In this document: one piece after another, positions 47,154 to 55,538 of the stretch
Layout of the letters: each line of letters starts with the position of its first letter
How positions within the stretch are numbered: the stretch's first letter is position 1
From: an uncultured Phascolarctobacterium sp.
GTDB taxonomy: Bacteria > Bacillota > Negativicutes > Acidaminococcales > Acidaminococcaceae
Assembly: GCA_900545535.1 (NCBI GenBank)
Contig: UQZN01000013.1
Location: 1-64,000 of the forward strand
Direction of reading: 5' to 3'
Length of the DNA stretch: 64,000 nucleotides
Program-made: the position numbers and the translations under genes
The notes under the pieces: generated by a model
The model's database searches: none
Told to the model about the DNA's origin: nothing
What the model saw: the letters and a program-made list of their open reading frames with translations, nothing else

Positions 47154-47580
47154 TATTATTTGTAAACTAGAGGATACCTAGAGGTTGACCAAAGGACGTA
47201 AAAACAGATAAATTTTGGGTAAAATATAAGCAAAGTGGGACAAAACAAGTCCACCTTTTGTAAACCTTTTGTAACCAAAATTAGCACCAGGTACTAAAAA
47301 TTGAAATTTTTAAACGTCTGTTTACTACTTGCAGTGTCTTTTATAGTGACCTACAATAGATACAGGCAGTATCCAAGCGGTTTCCTATGGTATCCTGTTA
47401 TAATCTTGTGTTATACCTAGGGATTGCCTAGGGTATGCCTGTGTGTCGGCTGCTGCTGGCGTGTTCTCGGTGAGTACATATGTTGACCAGAGGCACCCCA
47501 CGGGGGGAACAGCGGCGCATCATAAATATATAATACCCTCTCACATTTTTTTGGTAATTTTTGGAAGGAGGAATTGGTTT
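47154..47580. other. non-coding region upstream of the integrase
   Basis: About 430 bases without a convincing gene; a frame open from 47443 is just an upstream extension of the integrase without a ribosome binding site. It holds short CTAGAGG/CCTAGG-type inverted repeats, including CCTAGGGATTGCCTAGGG at 47417-47434. An extended -10 promoter candidate TGTTATAAT lies at 47396-47404, and a TATAAT at 47529-47534 lacks a clear -35. As the place between late and early ends of the phage map, it is also where terminal repeats could lie; I cannot see them. Confidence 0.5.
47396..47404 (+). promoter_or_regulatory. possible integrase promoter (extended -10)
   Basis: TGTTATAAT, same form as the HTH-gene promoter, 177 bases before the integrase ATG. 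No -35 of note. Confidence 0.4.
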
Positions 47581-48756
47581 ATGTCTGGAAGACGACCAAA
47601 AGGTGATGGGAGTATCACTGAGTTGCCAAATGGTAAATTCAAAGTGAGAATAGAAGTAAATCCTGTTGGTGATAAAAGGAAGTGGGTAAGTAAAACAGTT
47701 GGAAGCCGTACAGAAGCTCGGAAGGTACTTAAGGAACTCGAACGACAAAAGGCTGATAATAAACTTGTGGAAAAAAAGAAAGATACTTTTAAAGACATTA
47801 TGGAGATGTACTTAAAAGAACTTGAGGAAAATGGGGAAGTCAAAGAGACTACCCAATGGGACTACAAGGTGAGTTTGGCTAAATGGTTGCCTTATTTGGA
47901 AGCTACACCTATACAAAAGATAACGACAAAAAGCCTTGATAAAATAATGCTTGAATGGAAGGATAAATATAGTGTAAACTCTGTTTTGTCGTGGCGTAGA
48001 GCATTAAGTTGTCTGTTCAGTTTTAGTATCAAAAGGAAGTTATTAGTCGAAAACCCCTTGAAGGAAAGTAAGCGAATAAAAAATGTAATAGCAAAAAAAC
48101 ATCTTGAGGTTATTAATCAAGAGGAGCATGAGGCGATCAAAAGGATTGCTTATGAAGACTTTAAAGACTTACTGGAGAATGGAAAAGTAACAACAAAGAC
48201 TATGATGTACCCTATCTATATGCTTGCATATGAAACAGGAATGCGACGAGGGGAAATAGCAGCTTTGAAATGGCAGAATGTTTCTTTCTCACAGAATACT
48301 CTTTTTGTCGAGTCTAATATAGTGTCTGTTGCAGGGAAGGGAACATTTGAGACAACACCTAAAACCGAGTCTTCAACGAGACTTATATTAGTATCTGAGT
48401 CTTTAATTGCATTATTAAAGACCATAAAGGGAGTATACGAAAAGCTAAACATTACTACAAGATATGTTTTTGTCGGACAGAAGCATACTCGTATAGTACC
48501 TTCGCAGATAGGTGATAATTTCAAGGAACTAAAAGAGAAGGCGGGTATTACTCGACAACTAACTTTCCATGATATTCGACATACAAATGCTACTATTCTT
48601 TTAACAAAGGGTTTCAATATTAAAGTAATTTCAACGAGACTGGGACATTCCAATATTGCGGTAACGCTTGATACTTATAGCCATGTCTTAAATGCAACAA
48701 TGCAATCGGCTGTTGGTGTTTTAGAGGAACAATCTGGACACTATATTTTAGTATAA
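47581..48756 (+). CDS. int: tyrosine recombinase (phage integrase)
   Basis: 391 residues. The N-terminus (GDGSITELPNGKFKVRIEVN) is the arm-binding AP2-like DNA-binding domain, followed by a SAM-like core-binding domain (~residues 65-155). The catalytic domain has the conserved Arg (YETGMRRGEIAALKW, ~224), HxxR (FHDIRHTNAT, ~334), His (RLGHSNIAVTLDTYSHV) and the nucleophilic Tyr in that last segment. It inserts and, with the excisionase, removes the prophage. I use the ATG at 47581, preceded by GGAAGGAGG, and not the longer open frame. The att core lies 177 bases after its stop. Confidence 0.96.
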   Translation: MSGRRPKGDGSITELPNGKFKVRIEVNPVGDKRKWVSKTVGSRTEARKVLKELERQKADNKLVEKKKDTFKDIMEMYLKELEENGEVKETTQWDYKVSLAKWLPYLEATPIQKITTKSLDKIMLEWKDKYSVNSVLSWRRALSCLFSFSIKRKLLVENPLKESKRIKNVIAKKHLEVINQEEHEAIKRIAYEDFKDLLENGKVTTKTMMYPIYMLAYETGMRRGEIAALKWQNVSFSQNTLFVESNIVSVAGKGTFETTPKTESSTRLILVSESLIALLKTIKGVYEKLNITTRYVFVGQKHTRIVPSQIGDNFKELKEKAGITRQLTFHDIRHTNATILLTKGFNIKVISTRLGHSNIAVTLDTYSHVLNATMQSAVGVLEEQSGHYILV

Positions 48757-48785
48757 GCATAGTTAAGTAGGAAACTTCAAGGTTT

Positions 48786-48809
48786 TTAGGACACTATTTA
48801 GGACACTAT
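48786..48809 (+). other. tandem integrase arm-type sites, right end
   Basis: Two perfect adjacent copies of TTAGGACACTAT (48786-48797, 48798-48809), between the integrase stop and the att core. They correspond to the paired 12-mers at 8244-8267 on the other side. Confidence 0.65.
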
Positions 48810-48932
48810 GAGTGGGTAAAAAGGGCTAAATTAGGCATAAAGGGGCTAATTTGGAAATTTTTGGAAATACCGACGAAGCCAGTGAATAAGCGGTTCTTTA
48901 TAAAAATAGTGGCATAAATAAGTATGATGGGT

Positions 48933-48947
48933 TATAATATAGTGATA
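48933..48947 (+). other. attR core, overlapping the -10 box of nadD
   Basis: TATAATATAGTGATA, identical to 8183-8197. TATAAT at 48933-48938 still serves as -10 for nadD; the sequence 18 bases upstream (GTGGCA at 48909-48914) is phage-derived and replaces the original -35 (TTGTGC at 8159-8164). Confidence 0.72.
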
Positions 48948-48968
48948 ATAAGGAAGGTGGGTAAACGA

Positions 48969-49577
48969 GTGAAGAGCAAAAAGCTTGGCATCATGGGCGG
49001 AACTTTTGATCCTGTTCATCTGGGGCATCTGCAGACGGCCAAGTTTATTTATGAGCATTTGGGCTTGGAAAGAATAATTTTTGTTCCCGCGTTTATTGCT
49101 CCGCATAAGGTGGGGCTGGAGTTTGCTCCGGCTGCCGACCGTTATCGAATGACGGAGCTGGCAACAGAGCCTTATCCTTATTTTGAAGTTACTGATATCG
49201 AATTGCAGCGCAGCGGTGTTTCATATACTTATGACACAGTGATGGAACTGAAAGACCGCTATCCGGAATATGAGCTGTATTTTATTATTGGCGCCGATGC
49301 CGTACCGATGCTGAATACCTGGCACCGCATCAGGGAGCTGCTGGCAGAGGTCACTTTTATCGCTGCTGACAGGCCAGGTTATGGGCAGACGATCGACAAG
49401 GTGTGCGAGTTTTTTGGCGAACCTGCTAAAAATAGAATTATACTTTTGGCTACGCCTGAAGTGGATATTTCTTCGACGGGTATTCGTGAACGCGTCAGAC
49501 AGGGACTTTCTATTAAAGGGCTGGTGCCTGAGAGTGTAGCAGATTATATTTTGGAGGAACACCTCTACCGGTCTTAA
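48969..49577 (+). CDS. nadD: nicotinate-nucleotide adenylyltransferase
   Basis: Makes deamido-NAD from nicotinate mononucleotide and ATP. The nucleotidyltransferase signature GGTFDPVHLGHL (with HxGH) lies at the N-terminus and SSTGIRERVRQG (ISSTxIR) near the C-terminus; 202 residues is typical. I choose the GTG at 48969, 8 bases after AAGGAAGGTGGG. An ATG at 48924 would lie upstream of the -10 box and could not be on the transcript. First gene of the operon whose promoter is split by the prophage. Confidence 0.95.
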   Translation: MKSKKLGIMGGTFDPVHLGHLQTAKFIYEHLGLERIIFVPAFIAPHKVGLEFAPAADRYRMTELATEPYPYFEVTDIELQRSGVSYTYDTVMELKDRYPEYELYFIIGADAVPMLNTWHRIRELLAEVTFIAADRPGYGQTIDKVCEFFGEPAKNRIILLATPEVDISSTGIRERVRQGLSIKGLVPESVADYILEEHLYRS

Positions 49578-49600
49578 AGGTAGGGAAAGGAGTTGTTATC

Positions 49601-50188
49601 ATGCTGGATATCGCAGAAATGAAAAAACTTCTTAAAGCATCTTTGCCGCATAAGCGGTTTAAACATTCTTTGGCTGTTTATGATACTGCTCTGGAATTGG
49701 CAGAGTTTTATGGATTAGATAAGGAAAAGGTTGGCGTGGGTGCGTTGCTGCATGATTGTGGACGTGAAATACCTACACGTGATCTTTTGATGCACACGAT
49801 TACTTTAGGGCTGCCGATGGACGATGTCGAAAGGAACCAGCCTATTTTGCTGCACGCCAAACTGGGCGTGTATTATGCCCGGCAAAAATATGGAGTTACT
49901 GATTCGGAGATTTTGGATGCGATCAGGTATCATACTACCGGCGCTGCCGGAATGAGCCAGACGGCGATGGTTGTTTATCTGGCGGATCTGCTGGAACCGA
50001 CCCGCGATTTTGCCGGTATCGATGAAATGCGTCAGCTGGCAAAGGTCGATCTGGAGCAGGCGATGATGAAGGCTTACGCACAGACGATACGTTATTTGCT
50101 GGAGTACGATCTTTTGGTACATCCTAATTGTATTGATGGCTATAACGAATTGGCGGCTAAGTTTAAAAGGCTTAAATTGAATTTGTAG
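49601..50188 (+). CDS. yqeK: HD-domain phosphohydrolase, YqeK family (Ap4A hydrolase type)
   Basis: 195 residues with the HD-domain residues H...HD (KRFKHSLAVYDTALELAEFY ... GALLHDCGREIP) and later D in VYLADLLEP. YqeK enzymes split diadenosine tetraphosphate symmetrically. It follows nadD as in most Firmicutes. Ribosome binding site AAAGGAG. Confidence 0.93.
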   Translation: MLDIAEMKKLLKASLPHKRFKHSLAVYDTALELAEFYGLDKEKVGVGALLHDCGREIPTRDLLMHTITLGLPMDDVERNQPILLHAKLGVYYARQKYGVTDSEILDAIRYHTTGAAGMSQTAMVVYLADLLEPTRDFAGIDEMRQLAKVDLEQAMMKAYAQTIRYLLEYDLLVHPNCIDGYNELAAKFKRLKLNL

Positions 50189-50196
50189 GAGATGCC

Positions 50197-51186
50197 ATGT
50201 CTGTGGAAGAAAATAGAGAAATCAGGCCGGTTCGCAGGAAGCGCAAATTGCGCTGGGGCCGGCTGGTATTTGTACTGCTGGTTTTAGCGGCGCTTTTGAC
50301 AGGTGCTTTTTGGGGTACGGTCTGGGTCTACGATACTTTTATCAATCCGCCGAAGGTGGATGTTGTGGGTGCCAGCGATAAGATAACCCAGAATGAAATT
50401 TTGAACAAGCGTATCAACATTCTGCTTTTGGGCATTGATGATGGCGATAGTGATGCCGCTCCGGACGAGCCCAAGCGGACTGACGCCATGATGCTGGCCA
50501 GTTTTGACCCCGGTGAAAACAAAGTGGCGTTGCTGTCGCTGCCGCGTGACACTAAGGTGCAGATCCCCGGTCGTCCCGGTTGGGATAAGCTTAATGCTGC
50601 CTATGCCTACGGTGGGGTAATGATGGCCAAGCAAACAGTGGCCAATCTGCTGCAGGTGCCGATCCATTACTATGTATTGGTGGACTGGCGCGCTTTTATC
50701 GATGTCATCGATTTGATCGGCGGCGTCGATCTGTATGTGGAAAAGGATATGTATTATGAAGATCCTTATGCCGATCTGGTGATCGATATCAAGCATGGTT
50801 ATCAGCATCTGGACGGTAAACGGGCCGGAGAATATGTACGGTTCCGCAAAGACGAGCTGGGTGATATTGGACGCGTGCAGCGTCAGCAGAAGTTTATGAA
50901 GGCGGCGGCACAGATTTTTAATATCGATACTGTGACTAAGATCCCGGCACTTTTTTCGACTGTTGACAGGCATGTGGAGACTGATATGAATACCTTGACG
51001 ATGATCAAGGCGGCCAACAGCTTTAAGTTGTTTGGCGATGAAAAGGTCAAGTCGGGTATGCTGTATGGTAATTTTGACGATACGGAGGGTATCAGCTATT
51101 GGGCTACCTCACGCGAGGAAGTTCAAAAATCTTTGGACGAAGTTGGCATTCCCTATATGAAAGATGATGAAGATGAACAGGAATAA
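50197..51186 (+). CDS. LytR-CpsA-Psr (LCP) family membrane protein
   Basis: 329 residues: a basic cytoplasmic start, one transmembrane helix (WGRLVFVLLVLAALLTGAFW) and an external LCP domain. Motifs: NILLLGIDDGDSDAAPDEPK ... RTDAMMLASFD, LSLPRDTKVQIPG, KLNAAYAYGG and the Arg-rich YVRFRKDELGDIGRVQRQQ. LCP enzymes transfer glycopolymers from lipid carriers to peptidoglycan. In an outer-membrane Firmicute the substrate is unclear. Short acidic C-terminus (DDEDEQE). Confidence 0.93.
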   Translation: MSVEENREIRPVRRKRKLRWGRLVFVLLVLAALLTGAFWGTVWVYDTFINPPKVDVVGASDKITQNEILNKRINILLLGIDDGDSDAAPDEPKRTDAMMLASFDPGENKVALLSLPRDTKVQIPGRPGWDKLNAAYAYGGVMMAKQTVANLLQVPIHYYVLVDWRAFIDVIDLIGGVDLYVEKDMYYEDPYADLVIDIKHGYQHLDGKRAGEYVRFRKDELGDIGRVQRQQKFMKAAAQIFNIDTVTKIPALFSTVDRHVETDMNTLTMIKAANSFKLFGDEKVKSGMLYGNFDDTEGISYWATSREEVQKSLDEVGIPYMKDDEDEQE

Positions 51187-51199
51187 AGGAGGCGAAAAG

Positions 51200-51562
51200 A
51201 TGGGTTTAACCACTAAAGAAATTGCAAACAGGATCGCGGCTGCAGCCAGCGATAAAAAGGCGAAGGATATTTTGCTGCTGAATATGGAGAACATTTCTCC
51301 TGTAACTGATTATTTTATTATTGCCAGCGCCGGAAATAATATTTTAGTTAAAGCTATTGCTGACAATATCGAAGATAAATTGGCGGAGGCAGGCGTTTTT
51401 GTGACGCACAAAGAAGGCTATGCTGAGGGCCGCTGGATTTTGATGGATTACGGCAATTGTGTAGCGCATATTTTCATTGATGAAGAGCGCGAGTTCTATA
51501 ATCTGGAACAACTGTGGGCCGATGCTCCGTCGGAAGAATTTGTGGAGATCAAAAATGACTGA
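51200..51562 (+). CDS. rsfS: ribosomal silencing factor
   Basis: 120 residues with the RsfS/Iojap pattern: LLNMENISPVTDYFIIASAG near the middle and ILMDYGNCVAHIFIDEEREF then YNLEQLWADA. It binds ribosomal protein uL14 and blocks subunit joining when nutrients run low. Start at ATG 51200 after AAAGGAGGCG; the longer open frame from 51164 lies inside the preceding gene. Confidence 0.95.
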   Translation: MGLTTKEIANRIAAAASDKKAKDILLLNMENISPVTDYFIIASAGNNILVKAIADNIEDKLAEAGVFVTHKEGYAEGRWILMDYGNCVAHIFIDEEREFYNLEQLWADAPSEEFVEIKND

Positions 51563-52460
51563 TGTAAAGGATGGGGCAAAGCAGCTTAAATACCGTGCCG
51601 GCGACGTTGTTACCTTAAAGGTAGCACGCCTGGGCGAAATGGGTGCTTTTCTTGATGCCGGGACCGGCGATACTTCTGACGATATCCTGCTGCATAAGCT
51701 GCAGCAGACGGAAGGGGTAAATGTCGGTGATGCGGTAAAAGTTTATTTGTATAAAGATCCGCATGGACGGTTGACAGCCAGTCAGAAGCTGCCGAAAATG
51801 CGCGAAGGCCAGATCGGTTACGTGAAGGTTTTGAGCGTGACCAGGGATGGCGGCTTTGTGGATATCGGCGCTGAACGCGGCGTATTTTTGCCGTACAGTG
51901 AAATGCGCGGCCATGTATCGCCGGGACAACTGGTCTGGATCAAGCTGTACCGCGATAAGACAGGGCGCCCTGCCGTAAGTATGCGGGTAGAGGAAGAGAT
52001 GCTGAAGGCGTCCCGGCCTGCTACTGGCGTCAAGGTTGGCGACAGCGTGACCGGAACTATCTATAATATCCTGCCGGAAGGATTCTTTATTTTTACCAAT
52101 CAGCGCTTTTTAGCGTTTTTACACCGCAGCGAGGTTCCTGGCGGACGGTTGGATTTTGGTCAGGAGATCACGGCGCGCATTACTTATATTCGCGAGGACG
52201 GCAGAATAAATCTTTCTTTGCGGCAGCAAAAAGAAAATGCGATGATTGCCGATGCGGAAGATATTTTAAGTTTTTTGCATAAGCGTAACGGTAAGATGCC
52301 TTACTGCGATACAACACCGATGGAGATCATCAAGGAGAAATTCGGTATCAGCAAAGCGGCTTTCAAACGTGCTTTAGGCCATTTGATGAAGGAAGGCCTG
52401 ATCGTGCAGGAAGAAGGCTGGACGCTGCTGACTGAAAAAGGAAAAAACAGCAATGGCTGA
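51555..52460 (+). CDS. cvfB: S1-domain RNA-binding protein, CvfB family
   Basis: 301 residues made of S1/OB-type modules (AGDVVTLKVARLGEMGAFLD; GQIGYVKVLSVTRDGGFVDI; GDSVTGTIYNILPEGFFIFT) and a C-terminal winged helix (TPMEIIKEKFGISKAAFKRA then LGHLMKEGLI). That is the CvfB/YitL layout. CvfB affects virulence gene expression in staphylococci through RNA. The ATG at 51555 overlaps rsfS by 8 bases, indicating coupling. A terminator follows. Confidence 0.9.
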   Translation: MTDVKDGAKQLKYRAGDVVTLKVARLGEMGAFLDAGTGDTSDDILLHKLQQTEGVNVGDAVKVYLYKDPHGRLTASQKLPKMREGQIGYVKVLSVTRDGGFVDIGAERGVFLPYSEMRGHVSPGQLVWIKLYRDKTGRPAVSMRVEEEMLKASRPATGVKVGDSVTGTIYNILPEGFFIFTNQRFLAFLHRSEVPGGRLDFGQEITARITYIREDGRINLSLRQQKENAMIADAEDILSFLHKRNGKMPYCDTTPMEIIKEKFGISKAAFKRALGHLMKEGLIVQEEGWTLLTEKGKNSNG

Positions 52461-52496
52461 AAATAATCCCGGCTTATGCCGGGATTATTTTTTTTT
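52461..52496 (+). terminator. intrinsic terminator of the nadD operon
   Basis: AATAATCCCGGC-TTAT-GCCGGGATTATT (52462-52489) followed by eight T. Strong stem, one base after the cvfB stop codon. Confidence 0.93.
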
Positions 52497-52612
52497 GCAC
52501 TGGTTTTTTGGAAATCTAAAATGTTTTTAAAATATTAAGTATTGGAAATAAAATAATAGTAAGGTATAATTAAAACAGTAAAGAAATATTTCAATAATAA
52601 TGAGGTATAGTT

Positions 52613-55450
52613 ATGAGTGGCATAAATTATACGGAGGACCTCTTTAATAGCTTTAGCTGGATGAAAGAAATTTTGCTGACCAGTAATATAGGCTTGTGGG
52701 TTTTGGAAATAGATAAACACAGCGATAAGTCATTTTTGTATGCTGATACAAGAATGCTGGAGCTGCTTGGTTTAAAGGCAAGCCTGTCCCCTGAGGATAA
52801 TTATGCCCATTTTGCGCGGAGGATCATCGAAGAGGATATTGGTATTGTTCAGAGGTATATCAGGCAGATAATAGAAAGCCAGCGTCTGGTGGAGGTTCAG
52901 TATCGCTGGGAGCATCCAGAATGGGGCGTTATTTTTATCAGATGCAGCGGGACACTGTATAAAGAAGACGAAAATTATTATTATATTCGCGGTTATCATC
53001 AAAACGCCAGCGATATAGAATTTCTGCGTCAAAAAAATATTTTGCAGGGGAAACAGCTGACTGAGGTCAAAAGACAGCGCGAGTATTATAATGAGCTGTT
53101 TCAATCGGCCTTGTGCGGTATTACTCAATATACAGTAACTTCTGATGGCAAAATGGTTTTTAAGAGCGCTAATAGAGAGGCCATCAGAATTTTAGGTTAT
53201 ACGGAAAAAGAATTCTGGCAGAAGAAAAACTGGCAGATGCAGGAGCTTGTAGCGCCAGAGGACCGCGGGTGGGTGATGGCTGCGCTGCAGGAGGTCCTGG
53301 TCTTTGGGAAAAAGCAATCATATGAATACCGCTCGCTGCGTAAGGATGGTGATACCTGCTGGATCATTGGCAGTGCGGAATATGTGAGAAATATCGATGA
53401 TGAATTGGTTATTCAGAGCGTTTTTATAGACGTCGACAGCAAAAAGAAGACCGAACTGCTCAATTTGGAGCTTATTGAGCAGGAAAGGGGTTCTCAGGAA
53501 CTTTTACGGCAGATTTTAGAAGGAACGAAGATATTCTATTTTTATTACTATCCGCAGAAAAAACTGGAGGTTATTCCTTTACGGACCAGCAGTTATTTTA
53601 ACTGTGCTGCAGAATATTATAATATGCCGGAAAGTTTTGCTGAGGATTTTATTGCACCAGAAACGCAAAAAGAGTTTTATGAAATGTATGCGGCTATCGA
53701 TAACGGCGCTAAAACGTCTGCTGCCGTGCTGTGCGATAAAAGCGGTCAGTATTGGATGCGTGTCACGCTGACGGTGATGTCTTATGATGAGGCGGGGAAA
53801 CCAAAGTTTGTTATTGGTATTATCGAGGATATCAATGAGCAAAAAGATATGGAGCTTGAAAAAATCGAGCTGCAGTCTATTTATAATTTTACGGTGGAGC
53901 AGGATTATGATGCTGTTTGTATTTGCGATTTGCCAAACAGTGCTTATGTGATGCGGTTTGCCAGCCATTTTAATGGACAGCCACTGCCGTTACAGGGGTG
54001 CATTACCGAGCAGCTGCCCGTATTTATTGAACGTTTTGTGCATGAGGAAGATCGGCAAAAATTGCTTGCTGGCGGCTTGGAGCAGTTTTTAACCCGGCTG
54101 GAGCAAGAGGATGCAGTGATGTTTTATTTTCGTTCTTCTGTGCAGACTGGCGCCAGGCATAAAGAAGTTAAAATATCTTATTTTGACGGCATCAAAGATA
54201 AGATTCTGGTTACGATGCGCGATATTCATGAACGTACCATGCAGGAAGAAGCTAATAAACAGATAATCAGCGACGCCTATCAGCTGGCGTTGCAGGCCAA
54301 TCAGGCTAAAAGTGAATTTTTTTCGAAGATGTCGCATGATATTAGAACGCCGATGAATGCGATCATGGGGCTGGCCGCTTTAGCAGAGCATTGCGCCGAT
54401 AAAAAGCAGGTGGATGATTATCTGAAGAAAATCGTTGTTTCGGGAAAACATATGCTGGAGCTGCTGAATGAGGTTCTGGACATGTCAAAAATCGAAAGCG
54501 GTAAAACAGAATTAACTCTGGAGTCTTTCGCATTGAAGGAAAAAGTGGAAGCAGCAGTGGATATTATCAAACCTTCGGTTGAGGAAAAACGGCACCAACT
54601 GGTTGTGGAAATGGCGTCGTTAGAGAACATAGTCGTGCTGGGTGACGCATTGAGGATTCAGCAGATATTGTTGAACTTGCTTTCTAATGCCGTCAAATAT
54701 ACGCCTGATGGCGGAGTAATCAAGCTGACTGTTTTAGTTAAACCATTACCGCATGATTTGGCCGTTTTTGATTTTATTGTAGAAGATAACGGCATTGGGA
54801 TGGAAAAAAGTTTTATCGAGCGTATTTTTGAACCGTTTATCAGGGCAGAAGATTCACGAGTCAGTAAAATACAGGGAACCGGTCTGGGGATGACGATCAG
54901 TTTGAATCTGGCAAAGCTGATGAACGGATCGATAGATGTTGAAAGCTGTATAGGCAAGGGCAGCAAGATCACTGCTTCTGTTTGCCTGAAGATGCAGCAG
55001 CGGAATGATATTACAGTTGCTGGGGAACAGTCTGTTGGTGATTTGGAAAATATTGCTGATATTGATTACAGCGGTAAACGGGTGCTGGTAGTTGAGGATA
55101 ATGCGATCAATCTGGAAATTGCTTTGGAGTTTTTGAAGCTGGTGGGATTGACTTGTGAGGCTGCTGCTGATGGGGTGGAAGCTTTGGAAAAATTCCTGGC
55201 ATCACCTGAAGGCTATTATGATTTGATTTTTATGGATATCCAGATGCCGGTAATGAATGGTTACGAAGCGGCCAAAGCGATCAGAGCTGCCGCCCGTAAT
55301 GATGCCGCTCGGATACCGATCATTGCCATTACGGCCAATGCTTTTTCAGAAGATGTGAAAATGGCGCTGGCTGCGGGTATGAACGCTCATATAGCGAAAC
55401 CGTTTGAACTAAAGCTGTTGAAAAAAACCATACGGCAATGGCTGAAATAA
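52613..55450 (+). CDS. hybrid sensor histidine kinase with PAS domains and receiver
   Basis: 945 residues, no transmembrane segment seen, so a cytoplasmic sensor. N-terminal PAS/PAC-like repeats (for example residues ~20-140 and ~165-290 with FKSANREAIRILGYTEKEFW), then further PAS-like segments to ~540. The HisKA box is SKMSHDIRTPMNAIMGLAAL (~585); the ATPase has NLLSNAVKYTPDGG, VEDNGIGMEKSFIERIFEPF and GTGLGMTISLNLAKLM. The receiver domain is VLVVEDNAINLEIALEFLKL ... DLIFMDIQMPVMNGYEAAKA ... IAKPF. There is no cognate regulator next to it; the phosphate may pass to a separate HPt protein. Confidence 0.92.
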   Translation: MSGINYTEDLFNSFSWMKEILLTSNIGLWVLEIDKHSDKSFLYADTRMLELLGLKASLSPEDNYAHFARRIIEEDIGIVQRYIRQIIESQRLVEVQYRWEHPEWGVIFIRCSGTLYKEDENYYYIRGYHQNASDIEFLRQKNILQGKQLTEVKRQREYYNELFQSALCGITQYTVTSDGKMVFKSANREAIRILGYTEKEFWQKKNWQMQELVAPEDRGWVMAALQEVLVFGKKQSYEYRSLRKDGDTCWIIGSAEYVRNIDDELVIQSVFIDVDSKKKTELLNLELIEQERGSQELLRQILEGTKIFYFYYYPQKKLEVIPLRTSSYFNCAAEYYNMPESFAEDFIAPETQKEFYEMYAAIDNGAKTSAAVLCDKSGQYWMRVTLTVMSYDEAGKPKFVIGIIEDINEQKDMELEKIELQSIYNFTVEQDYDAVCICDLPNSAYVMRFASHFNGQPLPLQGCITEQLPVFIERFVHEEDRQKLLAGGLEQFLTRLEQEDAVMFYFRSSVQTGARHKEVKISYFDGIKDKILVTMRDIHERTMQEEANKQIISDAYQLALQANQAKSEFFSKMSHDIRTPMNAIMGLAALAEHCADKKQVDDYLKKIVVSGKHMLELLNEVLDMSKIESGKTELTLESFALKEKVEAAVDIIKPSVEEKRHQLVVEMASLENIVVLGDALRIQQILLNLLSNAVKYTPDGGVIKLTVLVKPLPHDLAVFDFIVEDNGIGMEKSFIERIFEPFIRAEDSRVSKIQGTGLGMTISLNLAKLMNGSIDVESCIGKGSKITASVCLKMQQRNDITVAGEQSVGDLENIADIDYSGKRVLVVEDNAINLEIALEFLKLVGLTCEAAADGVEALEKFLASPEGYYDLIFMDIQMPVMNGYEAAKAIRAAARNDAARIPIIAITANAFSEDVKMALAAGMNAHIAKPFELKLLKKTIRQWLK

Positions 55451-55458
55451 GTTGACCG

Positions 55459-55492
55459 AAAGAAGCTCCGTTTTGTAGGGGCTTCTTTTTTA
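55459..55492 (+). terminator. intrinsic terminator after the hybrid kinase
   Basis: AAGAAGCTCC and GGGGCTTCTTT form the stem, followed by TTTT (loop GTTTTGTA). Confidence 0.85.
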
Positions 55493-55538
55493 TGTTATAA
55501 TGCAGATAGTTATTTCAAACAGAGAGCGGAGAGAAATC

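Larger units (their letters stand above)
8183..48947. mobile_element. temperate T7-like (Autographiviridae-like) prophage, about 40.8 kb
   Basis: The element is bounded by the 15-bp repeat at 8183-8197 and 48933-48947. It carries a full T7-type gene set read leftward from a single-subunit RNA polymerase through T7-order replication, head, tail and internal virion genes to terminase. Lysogeny genes sit at the ends: integrase (right), excisionase-like protein (left) and a small HTH regulator. Joining the ends puts the integrase, att core and excisionase side by side, as expected for attP. All structural and replication genes look intact; the only visibly broken one is a small early gene (45758-45997). 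Confidence 0.9.

Noticed and set aside
47443..47580. Longer integrase N-terminus from an ATG at 47443
   Set aside because: The ATG at 47581 has a perfect ribosome binding site and starts at the usual family position; the extension has none.
47154..47580. Direct terminal repeats of the phage genome
   Set aside because: Expected somewhere between late and early ends, but as an integrated copy there is no duplicated segment to see, so no claim is made.
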